NCBI GenBank assembly: GCA_020698575.1
Contig: CM036245.1
Location: 37,811,148 to 37,875,147 of the forward strand
Length of the DNA: 64,000 bases
Direction of reading: 5' to 3'
DNA from: Bostrychus sinensis
Lineage: Eukaryota; Chordata; Actinopteri; Gobiiformes; Eleotridae
Shown: positions 10,871 through 21,549 of the stretch, one piece after another
How positions within the stretch are numbered: the first letter of the stretch is position 1
How the letters are laid out: each line of letters starts with the position of its first letter
Program-made: the position numbers and the translations under genes
The notes under the pieces: model-generated
The model's input: only the letters and a program-made list of their open reading frames with translations
What the model was told of the DNA's origin: nothing
The model's database searches: none

Positions 10871-12285
10871 ATTTTTAGTAACCTGTTTTGATTTTTATAT
10901 ACACAAAATCTCATTATTAATCAATTATAAAATCACAGCATTTGTAAGCATTTTTGTCATTTGCTGAAATGTATGGTGCCCCGGAATGTGTTGCAGCCTA
11001 AACTAAGCTAAATGTAAACATGTTTCTATTGGCTGAAAAGATACAATAGCCAGTAAATCAACATACTCTCTCTTATAACCCCAATGCTTTTGCAAGTATA
11101 ATTTGAGTTTTATTTACATTTAATGTATGAACACAACACAACATATTGTACTAAAGGCAGTGCAGCAGCAGACCACTGAACAAGCCAATGTGTACTCTTT
11201 GTGCCAGTCCCAAGCCTGGATAAATGTAGAGGGTTGTATCTGGAGGGGCATTGGTTGTAAAAAAATCTAAGCCAAATCAATTTCCAACCCACTGCAGGCT
11301 TGGACGCAGATGATTAGCTGTGGCCACCCCAGAAGAGAAAATCATTTTAATGAAAATACAAAGTCCAGTTGAATTTAAATATTTGCATGCTTTTTAATTT
11401 TTTTAAGACATTGTTGAGTACTTATATTTTAGCAGGGGACAGATTTGCACGAGATCAGAATCACAGACAACTCTGCAGTTTTTACAATTTACTGGATGAC
11501 CCTAGGTTATACTAATCCCAGGCAAATAGGGCTTTTAAGATGTACACGGTGGCAATCTGTCCACCTTTAGTTTAGTTATAGATCTTTTTTATTATTATTA
11601 TTTATAAAACACAAGTAGGATTGTGGTTTGTAGAGTATACAACACATACACAGAGCAACTACTGCCTGCATTGGTGTCGTGGGTTCTAGGTCCAGACTCT
11701 GACCCCGGACTCTCCCTGCTCTTCGTGGCAGATACAGTATCTACCACTTCTCCTCCTGTGCTGTCAAATGAAGCCTTTAGCAAGGCCAAGAAAATGTCTG
11801 AACAGTTTAAGGCTATGGTCTGACTGTTCCATTTCTTTACGCTTAACTTGTCAAAGATCTATTTTGTACCTTAAATATTTTATTTTATTTAAATTTTAAA
11901 AACAATCTTTTATAAATACAGCAGCATGCTTTACAAGAAATGTTATGTGACTAAAAGAAAACATTTTAAATGTGCTATGAACAGTATATATGTTTAATAC
12001 TTCATAAAAATTATCCACATGTTCCCCAAGATATGATGTAAACATGTTCAAATCAAATATTAGTTTTACTGATAACAATGGTACAGCTGATTTATTAACA
12101 ATTAAAAATATGTTTTACATAATGCCCTAATTGCTCTGATTTTTATGACTTTGTCAAACTACTTGTTATCTATGTTGTTGTTGTTGTTTTGGGTTTCTGA
12201 TATAATTTGAGAATTTTGTAAACAGAAACGTATCAGGGTCACGAACGACCCCAGACAAAAGTACATATTTTTGCTTATGTATAGC
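10871..12285. other. Unassigned AT-rich DNA
   Basis: No repeat family or gene is recognised with confidence. Small open frames on both strands lack coding signals. A TTATT-rich run occurs near 11590. Confidence 0.4.
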
Positions 12286-12289
12286 TGGA

Positions 12290-12515
12290 AGGAATCAGTG
12301 GAAACAGAGCTGTACACCGTCTTTTGGATAAATGAATGAGAGCAGACTGGATGTAGAGGGCTTGTTGATTGGTCAGTGCTTCCTGGAGTCAGAAACTCAG
12401 CGCCAGAGAATACAGGATTAATCAAATAAGTGTGAATGAAACACAATACAACTCTAGGTATGTTTCTTATGAGTGAACAACATTATAACATGGGAGAAAG
12501 CTCAGAAAAGCACAA
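12290..12515 (+). repeat. Interspersed repeat, copy 1 of 3 (family with 60.0 and 62.5 kb)
   Basis: It shares GGAAACAGAGCTGTACAC, CTGGATGTAGAGGGCTTG, GATTGGTCAG, TTCCTGGAGT, AGAGAATACAGGATTA and AACATTATAACATGGGAGAA in order with 62472-62725 (same strand) and 60045-60335 (opposite strand). The minus-strand frames look alike between copies because the DNA is homologous, not because of evident protein selection. Confidence 0.7.
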
Positions 12516-12889
12516 ATATATTTTTAGATACAGTGCACTGTACTTTGTAATAAAATTTGCCTAATCTTTAGCCTTTGATATGGTTCTTATTTATGGCTGC
12601 GGCCTTTCATTTAATTGACATTGACATTGGCAGTTTATGGCATTTATAGCACACATTTTCTAAGACACAGAATAAAGAATAAATAAGGATAAAGGAATGC
12701 CTCTCCACTGGTCTGAACTCCTGCTGAGAACTATTACAGAATCCAATACAAAACTCAAGACAATTTTCCCATTCCCCTCCCATCATATCCCTATCCCGGG
12801 CAAATATCATGCACAGTAGATCAAAAATCCATTTCCAATTTTTGTATTTTAACAAAATGAGATGGATTTTCCACCGCCAACCCGGCTCT

Positions 12890-13300
12890 GTCTTCACCGC
12901 TGATGAGCCACTAATGGATCCATCGGTGATATATGATTTAGGTTGAAAAATGAGTAGTTTGTGGATGGATGAGTGAAAACATGTTTAGTTATGGATGTTT
13001 TGGTACATCTCTGTGTTTTTTAATGTTTGTGAACACGCTGGCCCTCGCAGTGACCCTGGCTCTGCGCCCCCCGCCTCACTGCCTCCTGATCAATAAGTAA
13101 TCTTTTGGAGCTTATTAGTCTCAGCGCGGTGGTGGTCAGTGTCGGGGTCTGTCCTTAGGATGTAATCAGCGGATAAACGTGGTGTTATTGTGGCTGTGAT
13201 GTGAGCAGCAGCAGAGGAAGACCCAATACACGTGTTCAGAGGCTCAGATAAAGGGGTGATGCATTCTTAATGGACATAATCTGAAAGGAAAGGGTCCTTA
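12890..13300. other. Candidate conserved non-coding DNA
   Basis: This is a non-repetitive stretch with CpGs (CTCAGCGCGGTGG, GGATAAACGTGG) and AT-rich homeodomain-like motifs (GAGCTTATTAGTC). There is no coding evidence. Confidence 0.3.
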
Positions 13301-13379
13301 TCTTCTAGAGCTGAGATGTAGTACTAAAGAAGTGTAATGAAATCAAAAATGTATTACCAAAAACTGTATTTTCCACATC

Positions 13380-13380
<1 letters not shown>

Positions 13381-13438
<58 letters not shown>
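13381..13438 (+). repeat. (AAT)n microsatellite
   Basis: About nineteen uninterrupted ATA units. Confidence 0.98.
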
Positions 13439-13440
<2 letters not shown>

Positions 13441-13460
13441 CATTAGTTCCACAAAAGTTT

Positions 13461-14190
13461 CTTTTACACAGACCAGTGCTTTGTTTTCATACCTTTACAT
13501 GTTTTGGGCTGCATCCTTCATCAGAAGAGTCACCTGATGTGACCTGGGATACTGTCCTGAAGAGACAGCTTTATTCAGGTTTTGGCACTGTTCTCCTACC
13601 TGGAGTGGTAAGGGAATAGCACCAAAATCTGTATAAATTGTACTGTATCTGTACTTTTTACTCCACTACTTTTATGAGTTGGTTTAAAGTACAAAGAATT
13701 TAGAGTTTTGGGTTAAAATCATGTGTTTTTGTCATGTCCTCATTGTAGGCACACAGTACTTAAATATAAAAGATGCAGTAAAGTAGTACTCCTTTAGAAA
13801 CATCAGAATAATAAAAACAGAAGACCTCAGCAACAGATTCAGTCTCTTCTACTGCACCATTTTTTAAAAACTTTAATCAGCAATCTTTTTTTCAGCAAAA
13901 TCCCTCACGTTACACATTCATGAGTTGTAAATCTGTGCTAAATACTTTTACTTTTCCACTTGCAAGTCCATTTAAAAGTGAGTACTTTCATACATTTACT
14001 TAAGTAGAAATTTTAATTTAACTTTTTCTTTTACATGAGTGAATATTTGCTCCTTTATCTGTACTTTTACTTAAGTAAAGAAATTGCGTACTTCTTTCAT
14101 GACTGAACATGTGACTCTTCTGAGGAAGGATGCATGAGGCGTCCAGAACATGGAAAGGTACAAACTACAGTACTGGTCTGTTCAAAAGAA
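13461..14190. mobile_element. Fold-back unit with ~80-bp inverted arms around a hAT relic
   Basis: The left arm (13461-13540: CAGACCAGTGCT, then CATCCTTCATCAGAAGAGTC) pairs with the right arm read in reverse (14107-14190: CAGACCAGTACT, then CATCCTTCCTCAGAAGAGTC). The space between holds 13620-14105, a relative of the hAT-like element at 48490-48842. Either the arms belong to an older element entered by the hAT, or they are its own extended ends. I see no clear TSD. Confidence 0.55.
13620..14105 (+). mobile_element. hAT-like non-autonomous element relic
   Basis: The blocks CTGTACTTTTTACTCCACTA, ATCATGTGTTTTTGTCATG, CACACAGTACTTAAATATA and CTTTTACTTAAGTAAAGAAA match 48490-48842 in order. About 150 bp in the middle are not in that copy. 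The left CAGTGG end is lost and the right end is decayed. Confidence 0.65.
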
Positions 14191-14219
14191 AATCTATATT
14201 ATAACAATGCATTAGTCTT

Positions 14220-14555
14220 ATTCAGTGCTTTCTAGAGACTCAAAATCGCTTTACAATTTGGAAAAGTAGACTTTATTGTTGCTGTAGGGAAATTTGTTCT
14301 CTGCATTTGACCCATCCTTCAGAAACAGTGGGCGACTGGCGCCCGGAGACCCTTCTCCAGATTTTGAGCCATGATCCTGGTGAGGAGTACCTAGCTGTGT
14401 ATTTTTTTTTTTTCCAAGTTGATGGGGGAAACCAATCCAGACATGGGGAGAACATGCAAACTCGAAAAGGCCCCACGCTGTCCGGGAATCAAACCCAGGA
14501 CCTTCTTGCTGTTAGGCAAGTGGGCAAACCACTTTGCCACCGTGCCGCCATTTGA
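14220..14555 (-). mobile_element. tRNA-derived SINE
   Basis: Read on the minus strand it starts GGCGGCACGGTGGCAAAGTG (A-box region), then GGGTTTGATTCCC (B box, 14484-14496), then GTTTGCATGTTCTCCCCATG. This is the standard order of a widespread fish SINE. A poly(T) run of about 14 sits inside at 14401-14414. The segment 14220-14310, with a TTTGTTCTCTGCATTTGACC block, may be a second repeat joined to it. Confidence 0.75.
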
Positions 14556-14679
14556 TGTATTATTCATTCACTCCTCAGTCACACTTGGTGATGGTGAGCT
14601 CTTCTGAAGCCACAGCTGCCCTGGAACAGACTGACTGCTTCTGCATCTAAGTTTGTCAGTACATCCACTCCTTAGTGGC

Positions 14680-14885
14680 TCACCTGGTAAAGCATATAAG
14701 ATTTATTTGGCCATTTTGTAGACTTTATTGATAGAAGAGCTTTTAGTCTGAAATCAGGGAGAGAGTGGGGAGAGATAGCCGTCAAACAAAAGTCTGGACT
14801 CAAACCCCATAATGGGCGAGGCAGGCTGTAGTTGCCCTGCATATGCGCTGTGGCCCTACCACTGAGCCATATGGAGGCACACATA
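14680..14885 (-). mobile_element. tRNA-derived SINE, second family
   Basis: The minus strand reads TATGGCTCAGTGGTAGGGCC (A-box region), then GGGGTTTGAGTCC (B box, 14796-14808), then a pyrimidine-rich TCTCTCCCCACTCTCTCCC body. This layout is typical of another fish tRNA-SINE. A short TTTATTGATAGAAGAGC segment lies towards its 3' end. Confidence 0.7.
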
Positions 14886-15054
14886 CCACATACTGGAGTG
14901 GTTCAAATCTGGATCAGGTCGATCTCCTCAGTGTCATTCCCCTCTTAATAAAAACATATAAAAAATAATATTTCAGCATTTGAATAACCTGCAAAACTCA
15001 ATTTATTTAAAGGGGAATGATGAAACTTTTTTTTTTTTTTTTTTTTTTTTAGCC

Positions 15055-15440
15055 ATGTAATGCCAAAAGATGTTTTGGAGGGTAAATAAAGTGCCCCACA
15101 TCATGATGAATGTTGGCAAAACTAACAGTCTTGCAAGAAACGCAGCACTGACCTGGTATCCCTAAAGTCTCAGGTGTCATGAGAAAGCAAAACCTCTTTG
15201 TTAGCCATAACAATAAGCTTAGCAATGGATTTCTTTCTTAAATTTTCATCATTGAGAGTGGCTAAAAGGCAGAGGAAACATCTGTACACATACTAGGAGG
15301 AGAAAAAGAGAGTCAAGATGAGTAAGGGTTCACACAGGTGCCTGGTGAGTTTTTACTATAGTGCTTTTCAATATTGCTTTAAATGTAGGTGGAGCTCTGT
15401 CGAGAAAAAACTATTTCTTAGTAGAATGTCATACTGTATG
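15055..15440 (+). repeat. Unclassified interspersed repeat, copy 2 of 4
   Basis: GGGTAAATAAAG, CCTAAAGTCTCA, TTAGCCATAACAATAAGCTT and GAGGAGAAAAAGAGAGTCAAG align in order with the copies at 929, 22850 and 23825. A poly(T) tract (15028-15050) immediately precedes it. There is no intact frame. Confidence 0.5.
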
Positions 15441-16380
15441 TGTTTCACTCTCACTTGTCCATTTCAAAACTGTCAACACAATTCCAAGAAAATAAATGTC
15501 CAGAAATGCGAGTTTGCCGTTGCCACAGTTTCCTCTGTAATCCACACAAACACACTGAAACTTCCCCGGCTTCTACTAAAGCTCTGTCCATTTTAAAAGT
15601 AGAAAAAGATCTAGTTGTATGTCTGAATTATTGTGTTGATTTTCTGCAGTGACTGGGCGATGAATCACTTCATGTTATCCACTCAGAGTGTAGAGAAACA
15701 TATTGAATAATGTGTCCTTGTGCGTTTGTGAGAGGAGCTGCAGCCCACACAAACACGGCTTTAGAAAGGCCACTGGATCCGTCTAATGGAAGCCACGGAC
15801 GGGAGCCATCGCACTCTCTGAGTGACATGAAAAGCACCACTGTGAAAAGAAAGTAGACATGAGAGGTCGGAGCAGGCAGCCCACAAATGCAGTTCAGAAT
15901 GTTTCTCCCATTCTGAAAGAGAACTTTTACACTCTGTGGATAGGATTTTGACATGTTTTCACTTTGCTAATAGCACAGAGTGAAGTCTTTTTCCCAAGGG
16001 TCTCTGCTCATAAATGGGGTTCGCCAAAGTCAGGGCTAAGCTACTCATATGATTTTTTTATAGAAATACAAAAGGTGAATGCACTGCAATTTTATTCTAT
16101 AGGAACTGTAGTGACTGTGTTTGTTTCAGAGCACTCATCAGAGGTGGAAGACGTACTTCAAATTTGTACACAAGTTGTTTTCATACATGGATGTATACTA
16201 AGACCTGGATAGGGCACCACCCCCTCTCCCCTTCCCCCTGATGCCAGTTAAATCAGTGGCCGCTCCATGGAACTACAGCAAAAAAAATCCCAAACAGCCC
16301 AGAAAGGATTTTTCCCTGAGTGCAATGCAGAAAGATATGCCTGGTGTTTGGCTGAAAGGACACAGCTTCATGGTCAGATT
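15441..16380. other. Unassigned DNA
   Basis: No repeat or gene that I can support. Short overlapping frames on both strands (up to 94 codons) have no conserved features that I recognise. Confidence 0.35.
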
Positions 16381-16895
16381 GTGTAGTGTTTATTATCTGT
16401 TTTTACATTATGGACCTTTTCCCTGTTCAAAATCTTTAATTTGGCTAAAAAATATATTTTTATGGTTTGTGACGTCACCGCTCTAGTGCGCCATTGCGCC
16501 CATTGGTTAGAGCCTGATCACACAAAACAAGAACGTGCATGTTCGAGGGCCATAGTGTGCCTGCTCTATGGGCCGCACAATGTGGAAATCACACAGAAGT
16601 AAAAACAAATGTTGGCATCACGCGCCAATAGCACAGTTATTGAAAACAACGGCAGTTGTGACGTCATTCACTGTCCAGTTCCATAATACATTCATGTTTT
16701 TATACCTAATAGACCAGGAGACTGGGTTTGATTGGGGACTGCAACATTGTTGCATTTTTCAGTTGGTATGGTTCACTTTCACACTGCACTGGCAAATGAA
16801 CTAAACCTTTTGAATAAAGTATTTCCCCTCTCGCCTGCGTCAAGCGCTGCGTCAAGAATTACTGAAGCACAGAAAAACAGTGAATAGGAAACCAC
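16381..16895. repeat. CRE-containing segment, possible repeat
   Basis: Two perfect TGACGTCA sites (16470-16477 and 16659-16666) bracket a CCATTGCGCCCATTGG stretch and a tRNA-like GGTTAGAGCCTG motif. The arrangement resembles a dispersed fish repeat more than a promoter, but I cannot name it. Confidence 0.3.
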
Positions 16896-17246
16896 CAGAG
16901 CCGGCTTTAGGCATAGGCCATCTAGGCAGTTGCCTAGGGCGCCATCTGCTGGAGGGGGCGCCCAGCTGCACCCCTCCAAAAAAAAAGTATATTTTTAAAT
17001 AAATAACAAATAATTAAAAATCAAGTGAATTGTATTATTTCTTCTTTGTACTCTTATATATATATATATATATATATATGTATAAAAAAAAACTTAATGA
17101 CTTCTGATTGACCTGGCTGGCCTGAACCTGACTGACACGGTTTACGGTGGAAGCGGGGGATGGGTGTATTGTTGACGCGCATCACAGCAGCGGTCCCTAA
17201 ATTGATGGATGTTACATCAACAAGTAGTTTGACAATTTTTTATCAT

Positions 17247-17325
17247 GAAAAGGCGTCCAAGCCATCAGGTGCTGCTTTCAGAAAGTGGAGAAAAGAGAAG
17301 GAGGGAAAAAGGGGCCAAAGTAGAG
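17247..17325 (+). pseudogene. Exon-like start of a hAT transposase
   Basis: One frame reads KPSGAAFRKWRKEKEGKR and is followed by GAGGTATGT, a good splice donor (GT at 17326-17327). Basic KPSGA-FRK starts are typical of ZMYM-like hAT transposases, where they begin exon 1. The nearby ATG (17245) is one base out of frame with this peptide, so the copy is probably dead. Downstream exons are missing from the element. Confidence 0.5.
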
Positions 17326-17517
17326 GTATGTAGTTGTTTATTCTAACAATAAAAACTGCTGTTTAACTTTTCATTTGCACAAGCTACGAGGCTAGCAAAG
17401 TTGAAATAAACTACACCGTAGCTGGCCACTGCATGGTACTGTGTTACTTTGTAATTAAAGAGAGTGAGTGTGCTGCCACGTTTATTTAGCCTAGACTATG
17501 TATCATAACTATTAGAC

Positions 17518-17880
17518 CAGGGGTGGGCAATTATTTTTTCCTGAGGGCCATATTTGAGTCAACACTAACCGCACTTGTTCTCAATAATAACTGTGTATCT
17601 TTAAAAGTACAGCCTGCTTCCATAGCGCTGCCCTGATATAAATAAACATTCACTGAGGTCCAATCTGTGAAAATGTCCTCAAGTTAAGTCCAGAACACAA
17701 CAAGGTCTCTTTATTCCTTCAAAAAGTATTTCTTTAAATTATATTTCAATTATATTTCAAATAATAAAAAAAAGGTACATTTTCTATTCTTATATCCAAT
17801 ATATAATTTTAAATTAAATTTGATTGCTCTGAATACCTATTTTAAGAAAAATAATAATCAGCTCTTTCTTTTAAACTTCG
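17518..17880 (+). mobile_element. hAT-like left end nested in a larger hAT
   Basis: CAGGGGTGGGCAATTATT followed by CCTGAGGGCCATATT is the standard start of a common vertebrate hAT group. I cannot find its right end, so the extent is approximate. It interrupts the element at 16896-18171, or is an internal piece of it. Confidence 0.4.
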
Positions 17881-18171
17881 CAATTAATTCTGTGTTGTGC
17901 TGTGACTGCTGCTGTGAGGGCTGTAACTGAGCAGTGTTGGGCTTGGTTTCAAAGTGAAGCTTAATTTTGATGCTTTTAATGAAGGCCCATAACAATGAGA
18001 CAGGAGGAGGAAGCCATTTTTAGTTCTCTCCTTTCTCCGTGGATGTGACTGTGAAGATTAGCGTCACGTGCAGATTCACTATTGACTTTTACACTGCAGT
18101 AACCCCCCACCCCCCAAAAAAAAAAAAAAAAAATCTCACCTCGGGCACCAAATTGGCTAGAGCCGGCTCTG

Positions 18172-18580
18172 GAAACCACACTCATCTATTGATCAGTGAG
18201 GAGCAACTACCTTTCTCATCACGATGTAAACCAAATAGTCGAATCAGATTCAAGTGATGTTAAGATTTTTGTTTTGTCTTTTACAAATATGTCACACATT
18301 TACAGATCAACAATGAACTCATGAGCGGCAGACGAGGCAGCGGATACAGAGAATGTTGTTTTTACACCAGGTGAGGCGACGACTACGTGCAAGGTGGCAG
18401 ACGAAGTATAGAGAGACAGACAACTACATATCCTTGCTGTTCACGTTATACAAACAGCAAACAAGACAACAAAACAATGCCTACATTTTCTCAGTGATTA
18501 GCTTAAAAACTTTGTTGATTTTTTTGAGTGATCACACATGTCCCTCCTCCTCACTCCTTGTGTGACTGTAAGCCATTTGT
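18172..18580. other. Unassigned DNA
   Basis: Nothing recognisable apart from the right-hand TSD of the hAT at 18172-18179. Confidence 0.4.
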
Positions 18581-18861
18581 CCCGTTATCGCCATACACGG
18601 GCATTTGTTTTAGCTGTGCTGACCCACGATGCCCTACAGTGCAGCCTGCTTCCTGGTTTTGGAATGCCATGTGGTCTGCTTTGCCTTCACATCTGCTATC
18701 AAACTGCACCAGGGTTCACTCAAACAGAGCCGAAACCCATGTTTTCAGGCGGATCAGAGTTCAATTGCGCATTCACACCTCCCCAAACAAACCCGATTTT
18801 CTGAGCAAATGAACTTGAGTTTGATTAAAGTGGACAAAACAGAGCTGTTGTGAATGCACCC
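18581..18861. mobile_element. Harbinger-like element, right end only
   Basis: The 3' edge TTGTGAATGCACCC followed by TAA reads inversely as GGGTGCATTCACAA preceded by TTA, matching PIF/Harbinger ends of fish. GCGCATTCACACCTCCCC lies inside, also typical of that group. The left end was not found. Confidence 0.45.
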
Positions 18862-18989
18862 TAAAAGTATCATAGTACAAGCACTAAGAGAGTAGCGACA
18901 TCTCTGAAGGCATTGACCTTTGCTCACAATAGTAAGAATTTAATGCACAGACCAGGAGTCAAACCAGGAAACTTCATGTTCTAGATCTA

Positions 18990-19180
18990 GTGGGCCCCTA
19001 GTGAATGAATGAGAGAGTGAGTGGTTGTCTGTCTATGTGTGTTTCAGTGTCAGCCCTACAACTAACTAGCCCCTGTCGAGGCTGTACCCCGCCTTAGGCC
19101 CAATGTTACTGGGATAGGCTCCAGTACCTGCAACCCCTAATGAGAGAAAGCAGAAGAAGATGAATGAATGAATAAATGAC
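18990..19180 (+). mobile_element. SINE 3' domain
   Basis: TGTACCCCGCCTTAGGCCCA, then TGGGATAGGCTCCAG and a GAGAAAGCAGAAGAAGATGA-type tail make up the well-known 3' half of a fish SINE. The tRNA head is absent (5' truncation). Confidence 0.7.
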
Positions 19181-19925
19181 AAGTACTTTGTATAACACAA
19201 GCAGTACTCTGCCATGGGATGTAGTTTTCATAGAGAGTGAGAGGTACTGTTTGAAGTATTGAGCTTGTAATCCATTTTATAAAGCATAAAATGAATAATC
19301 AACTGTATCATTATAATTATGAAATCATTATAATCTAATATAGTATAGTAGTATTCTAGTACTGTCATTGCCAATGCTGATACTTCATTTTTAGTCATTG
19401 GGTTTAAAAAGAAGAGAAAAAAAACAGAACAGACTCTGGTGTAAACTGAGTGACTGAAAAGAGAAAAGCAGCAGGTGAAAAGTGCCCCCTACTGGATTGT
19501 AAACGTAATGTAAAGCACCCAAGTACATATATGGAACATGTTGGGGATTTCAATAATTTATTACATTTTTGGCAATATATATGCTCAAAAAGCAATGAAA
19601 AACAAAAGAGGACTCCACCCAGACATACTGTTCAGACACAGATTTGACAAAACAATGGTAAAATATAGACAATGGCATTGATTACACTGTGACAGTGGAA
19701 ATGGATAGCTGCCCCATAACATTATGTACAGTGTGTGGATAGCCATGAAATGACTAACATTTATACAACCTTATATAATGTGGCAGATATCTTCAACTAG
19801 AAACATAGACAAGCTATGGGGCAAAAAAACTGGAAGACTGGAGTTTATGTTTAATATTTGGTGTGAAGGTGGCATCTGGTTGGCACTTCCTTAATTGCAC
19901 ATCTTGCACAAGAAAAAAATGCAAT
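19181..19925. other. Unassigned DNA with one CTCF-like core
   Basis: No repeat is recognised. The minus-strand sequence CCAGTAGGGGGCAC (19482-19495) is a full match to the CTCF core consensus. Confidence 0.4.
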
Positions 19926-20000
19926 GTTGTGGCTCAGTTGATAGAGAATTTCCCCATGGACTAAAGAAATACCAGGTTTGAGTCCAGGTCTGGATGCTAC

Positions 20001-20417
20001 TTGCCTGGAAAATCCAGACTGATATGTCTCTGTATTATTCTACAGAGAAATATCAGTCTGGTCACCACGCCGTCCGCAGTGGTTTCCTCAAATCCCAACC
20101 GTACTGTGCATTTTAATTCGCTTATTTAAGTCACGTGTTCTTCGCGAGCAGCGTCCGCAACAACAACAATCAAGGTGGCGCACTGAGGAGCCGAGTTTGT
20201 TTCATTCAGGGGTAAATTCCCTTTTAAATTACCACAAACATATCGAGTCATTAAAACCACAGCAGCTTGCAGCACTAGAAACCTTTATAAAAAAAAAAAA
20301 AAATGTTTTCGCGTTGCTTACTTTCTTGTTGCTTTGTTAACGTCACGTCCGCCATTTTCTGATTGGCTAACTCCGCTGCCCGTTTGCTCCAGCGGTGAGT
20401 CTGAAATTTCCAGGCAA
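20001..20417. mobile_element. MITE with perfect 9-bp target duplication
   Basis: The left end is TTGCCTGGAAAATCCAGACT and the right end reads inversely TTGCCTGGAAATTTCAGACT. GGATGCTAC flanks both sides exactly (19992-20000 and 20418-20426). Nine-base duplications are typical of Mutator-like elements, but the terminal sequence does not let me assign a superfamily firmly. A strong hairpin (20014-20061) lies just inside the left end. It has no coding capacity. Confidence 0.8.
20014..20061. other. Subterminal hairpin
   Basis: Two 21-nt arms (20014-20034 and 20041-20061) pair with a single mismatch around a 6-nt loop. It begins 13 bases inside the left end of the MITE and is part of that element. 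Confidence 0.85.
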
Positions 20418-20451
20418 GGATGCTACCATTGTGAGATAGAGCCATTGTAGT

Positions 20452-20698
20452 TAAAGGTCCCATATTATGCCTTGCTCAGACTTGAAATGGGTGGACATCT
20501 TTGCATTAGTGTTTAGTTTTGAATTTCAGTTTGTTTTTCAAACAAAATTTTCAGTGTCTTTTTTTCTATTTTAATGTATATGTATGGAAAATGTCTTCTG
20601 CTGGGGAGCTCTGCAGAGAACTCTTGGATTAGTCGTCTGCTGCTCCCCTGCTGGCAATAGAGTGGAGTGGACAGAGAATAAATGGCTTTTAAACACAG

Positions 20699-20700
<2 letters not shown>
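20452..20700 (+). repeat. Interspersed repeat, copy 2 of 3
   Basis: AAAGGTCCCATATTATGCC, CTTTGCATTAGTG, TATGTATGGAAAATGTCTTC and GGGGAGCTCTGCAGAGAA match the copies at 3383 and 29680. It abuts the (AT)n run. Confidence 0.55.

Positions 20701-20763
<63 letters not shown>
20700..20763. repeat. (AT)n microsatellite
   Basis: A pure AT run of about 32 units at the left edge of the hAT-like element 20762-21395. The 20-codon Ile-Tyr frame across it is an artefact. Confidence 0.98.
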
Positions 20764-20765
<2 letters not shown>

Positions 20766-21395
20766 CTGTAATTAATTAATCGCGATTAATCGAATTGTTA
20801 TCAAACAGCAATATTTATATGACAGAAATAAAATATATGAGCTTATTTGTATGTTCTGGTGTATTTTAACTTGATTTCAAACTAACACCGCGGTCAAACA
20901 GGGCAGTAATCAGCGTTTGTGCATCGACCTCCACCTCCCATGCACGTAGCGTGGCGCGCCTGTCTCTGTGCTCCTGTGCTCCGTGTGGACCTGTCCCCTC
21001 TCTCCTTCGCGTCTGAACCAAACGGACTGCTGTCTCTTATGTGCAGCAGTCAGCTGTGAGAACGATTGGAGAGACGATGAGCGGCGCCTTGAAGGAGGGC
21101 GTTTGAACGTGAAAGTAAAGTTGTGCTGGTTGCACGGAGACGGCCGACCTCGGTCCCGCAGTTACCTGTAGTGCAGTCTGTAGACACATTATCCAACTGT
21201 TCACAGCTGAAATCCACTCCCATTTGGTGTTTTGGTTTTGTAGATGTCCAGCCCTGGTTACCGTGCGCCAGACACTATGTCACTGAGAAAAGTTCAGTGT
21301 TGTCACAGACAAGTGCGATTAATTGCGGGGTTTTTTTACGCATTAATTCTCAGTAATTAATTAATCGTGATTAACGCGTTAAAGTCCCAGCCCTA
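20762..21395 (+). mobile_element. hAT-like element (TAGGGCTG ends)
   Basis: The left end TAGGCTGTAATTAATTAATC and the right end, inversely TAGGGCTGGGACTTTAACGC, share the ATTAATCGCGATTAAT/ATTAATCGTGATTAACGCG subterminal blocks. The left TSD cannot be read because the flank is (AT)n. The interior (20880-21320) is unusually GC- and CpG-rich, with no transposase frame that I recognise. Confidence 0.7.
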
Positions 21396-21549
21396 GTTCA
21401 AACAGTACTTTCACTAAGTACTTTTTTACTCTTAATGATTTGGATGTTCAAAGAATTAATACTTCCATATATTATTTTTTGGTGACTTGACTCACCTCCG
21501 TTTGTGTCTCTGCTCTCATTTACTAATTGTTCATATCAATACTTTGGTG

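Larger units (their letters stand above)
16896..18171 (+). mobile_element. hAT element with perfect 8-bp target duplication
   Basis: The left end is CAGAGCCGGCTTTAGGC and the right end reads inversely CAGAGCCGGCTCTAGCC. GAAACCAC flanks both sides exactly (16888-16895 and 18172-18179). The left end continues into a GGGGCGCC-rich stretch, the right into CACCTCGGGCACC. At 1276 bp it is shorter than an autonomous hAT (about 3 kb or more) but retains an exon-like segment near its 5' end. It holds an (AT)n tract (17055-17079) and another hAT-like left end at 17518. Confidence 0.9.
19926..20440 (+). mobile_element. tRNA-derived SINE interrupted by a MITE
   Basis: TGGCTCAGTTGATAGAG (A-box region, from about 19930) and GGTTTGAGTCC (B box, 19975-19985) form a tRNA-like head. 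The sequence is then cut at 20000 by the element 20001-20417 and resumes after the duplicated target. The 3' limit is uncertain. Confidence 0.6.

Noticed and set aside
12159..12446. Conserved small protein shared by the minus-strand frames at 12.3 and 62.5 kb
   Set aside because: The similarity (NPVFSG, HSFIQK) follows from the nucleotide repeat. The third copy and the indels do not keep the frame.
14484..14555. Functional tRNA gene
   Set aside because: A- and B-box-like motifs belong to SINE heads. No cloverleaf with a paired acceptor stem could be drawn here or in the other SINEs.
20700..20763. Poly(Ile-Tyr) coding region, also at 54301-54385
   Set aside because: (AT)n microsatellite translation artefact.
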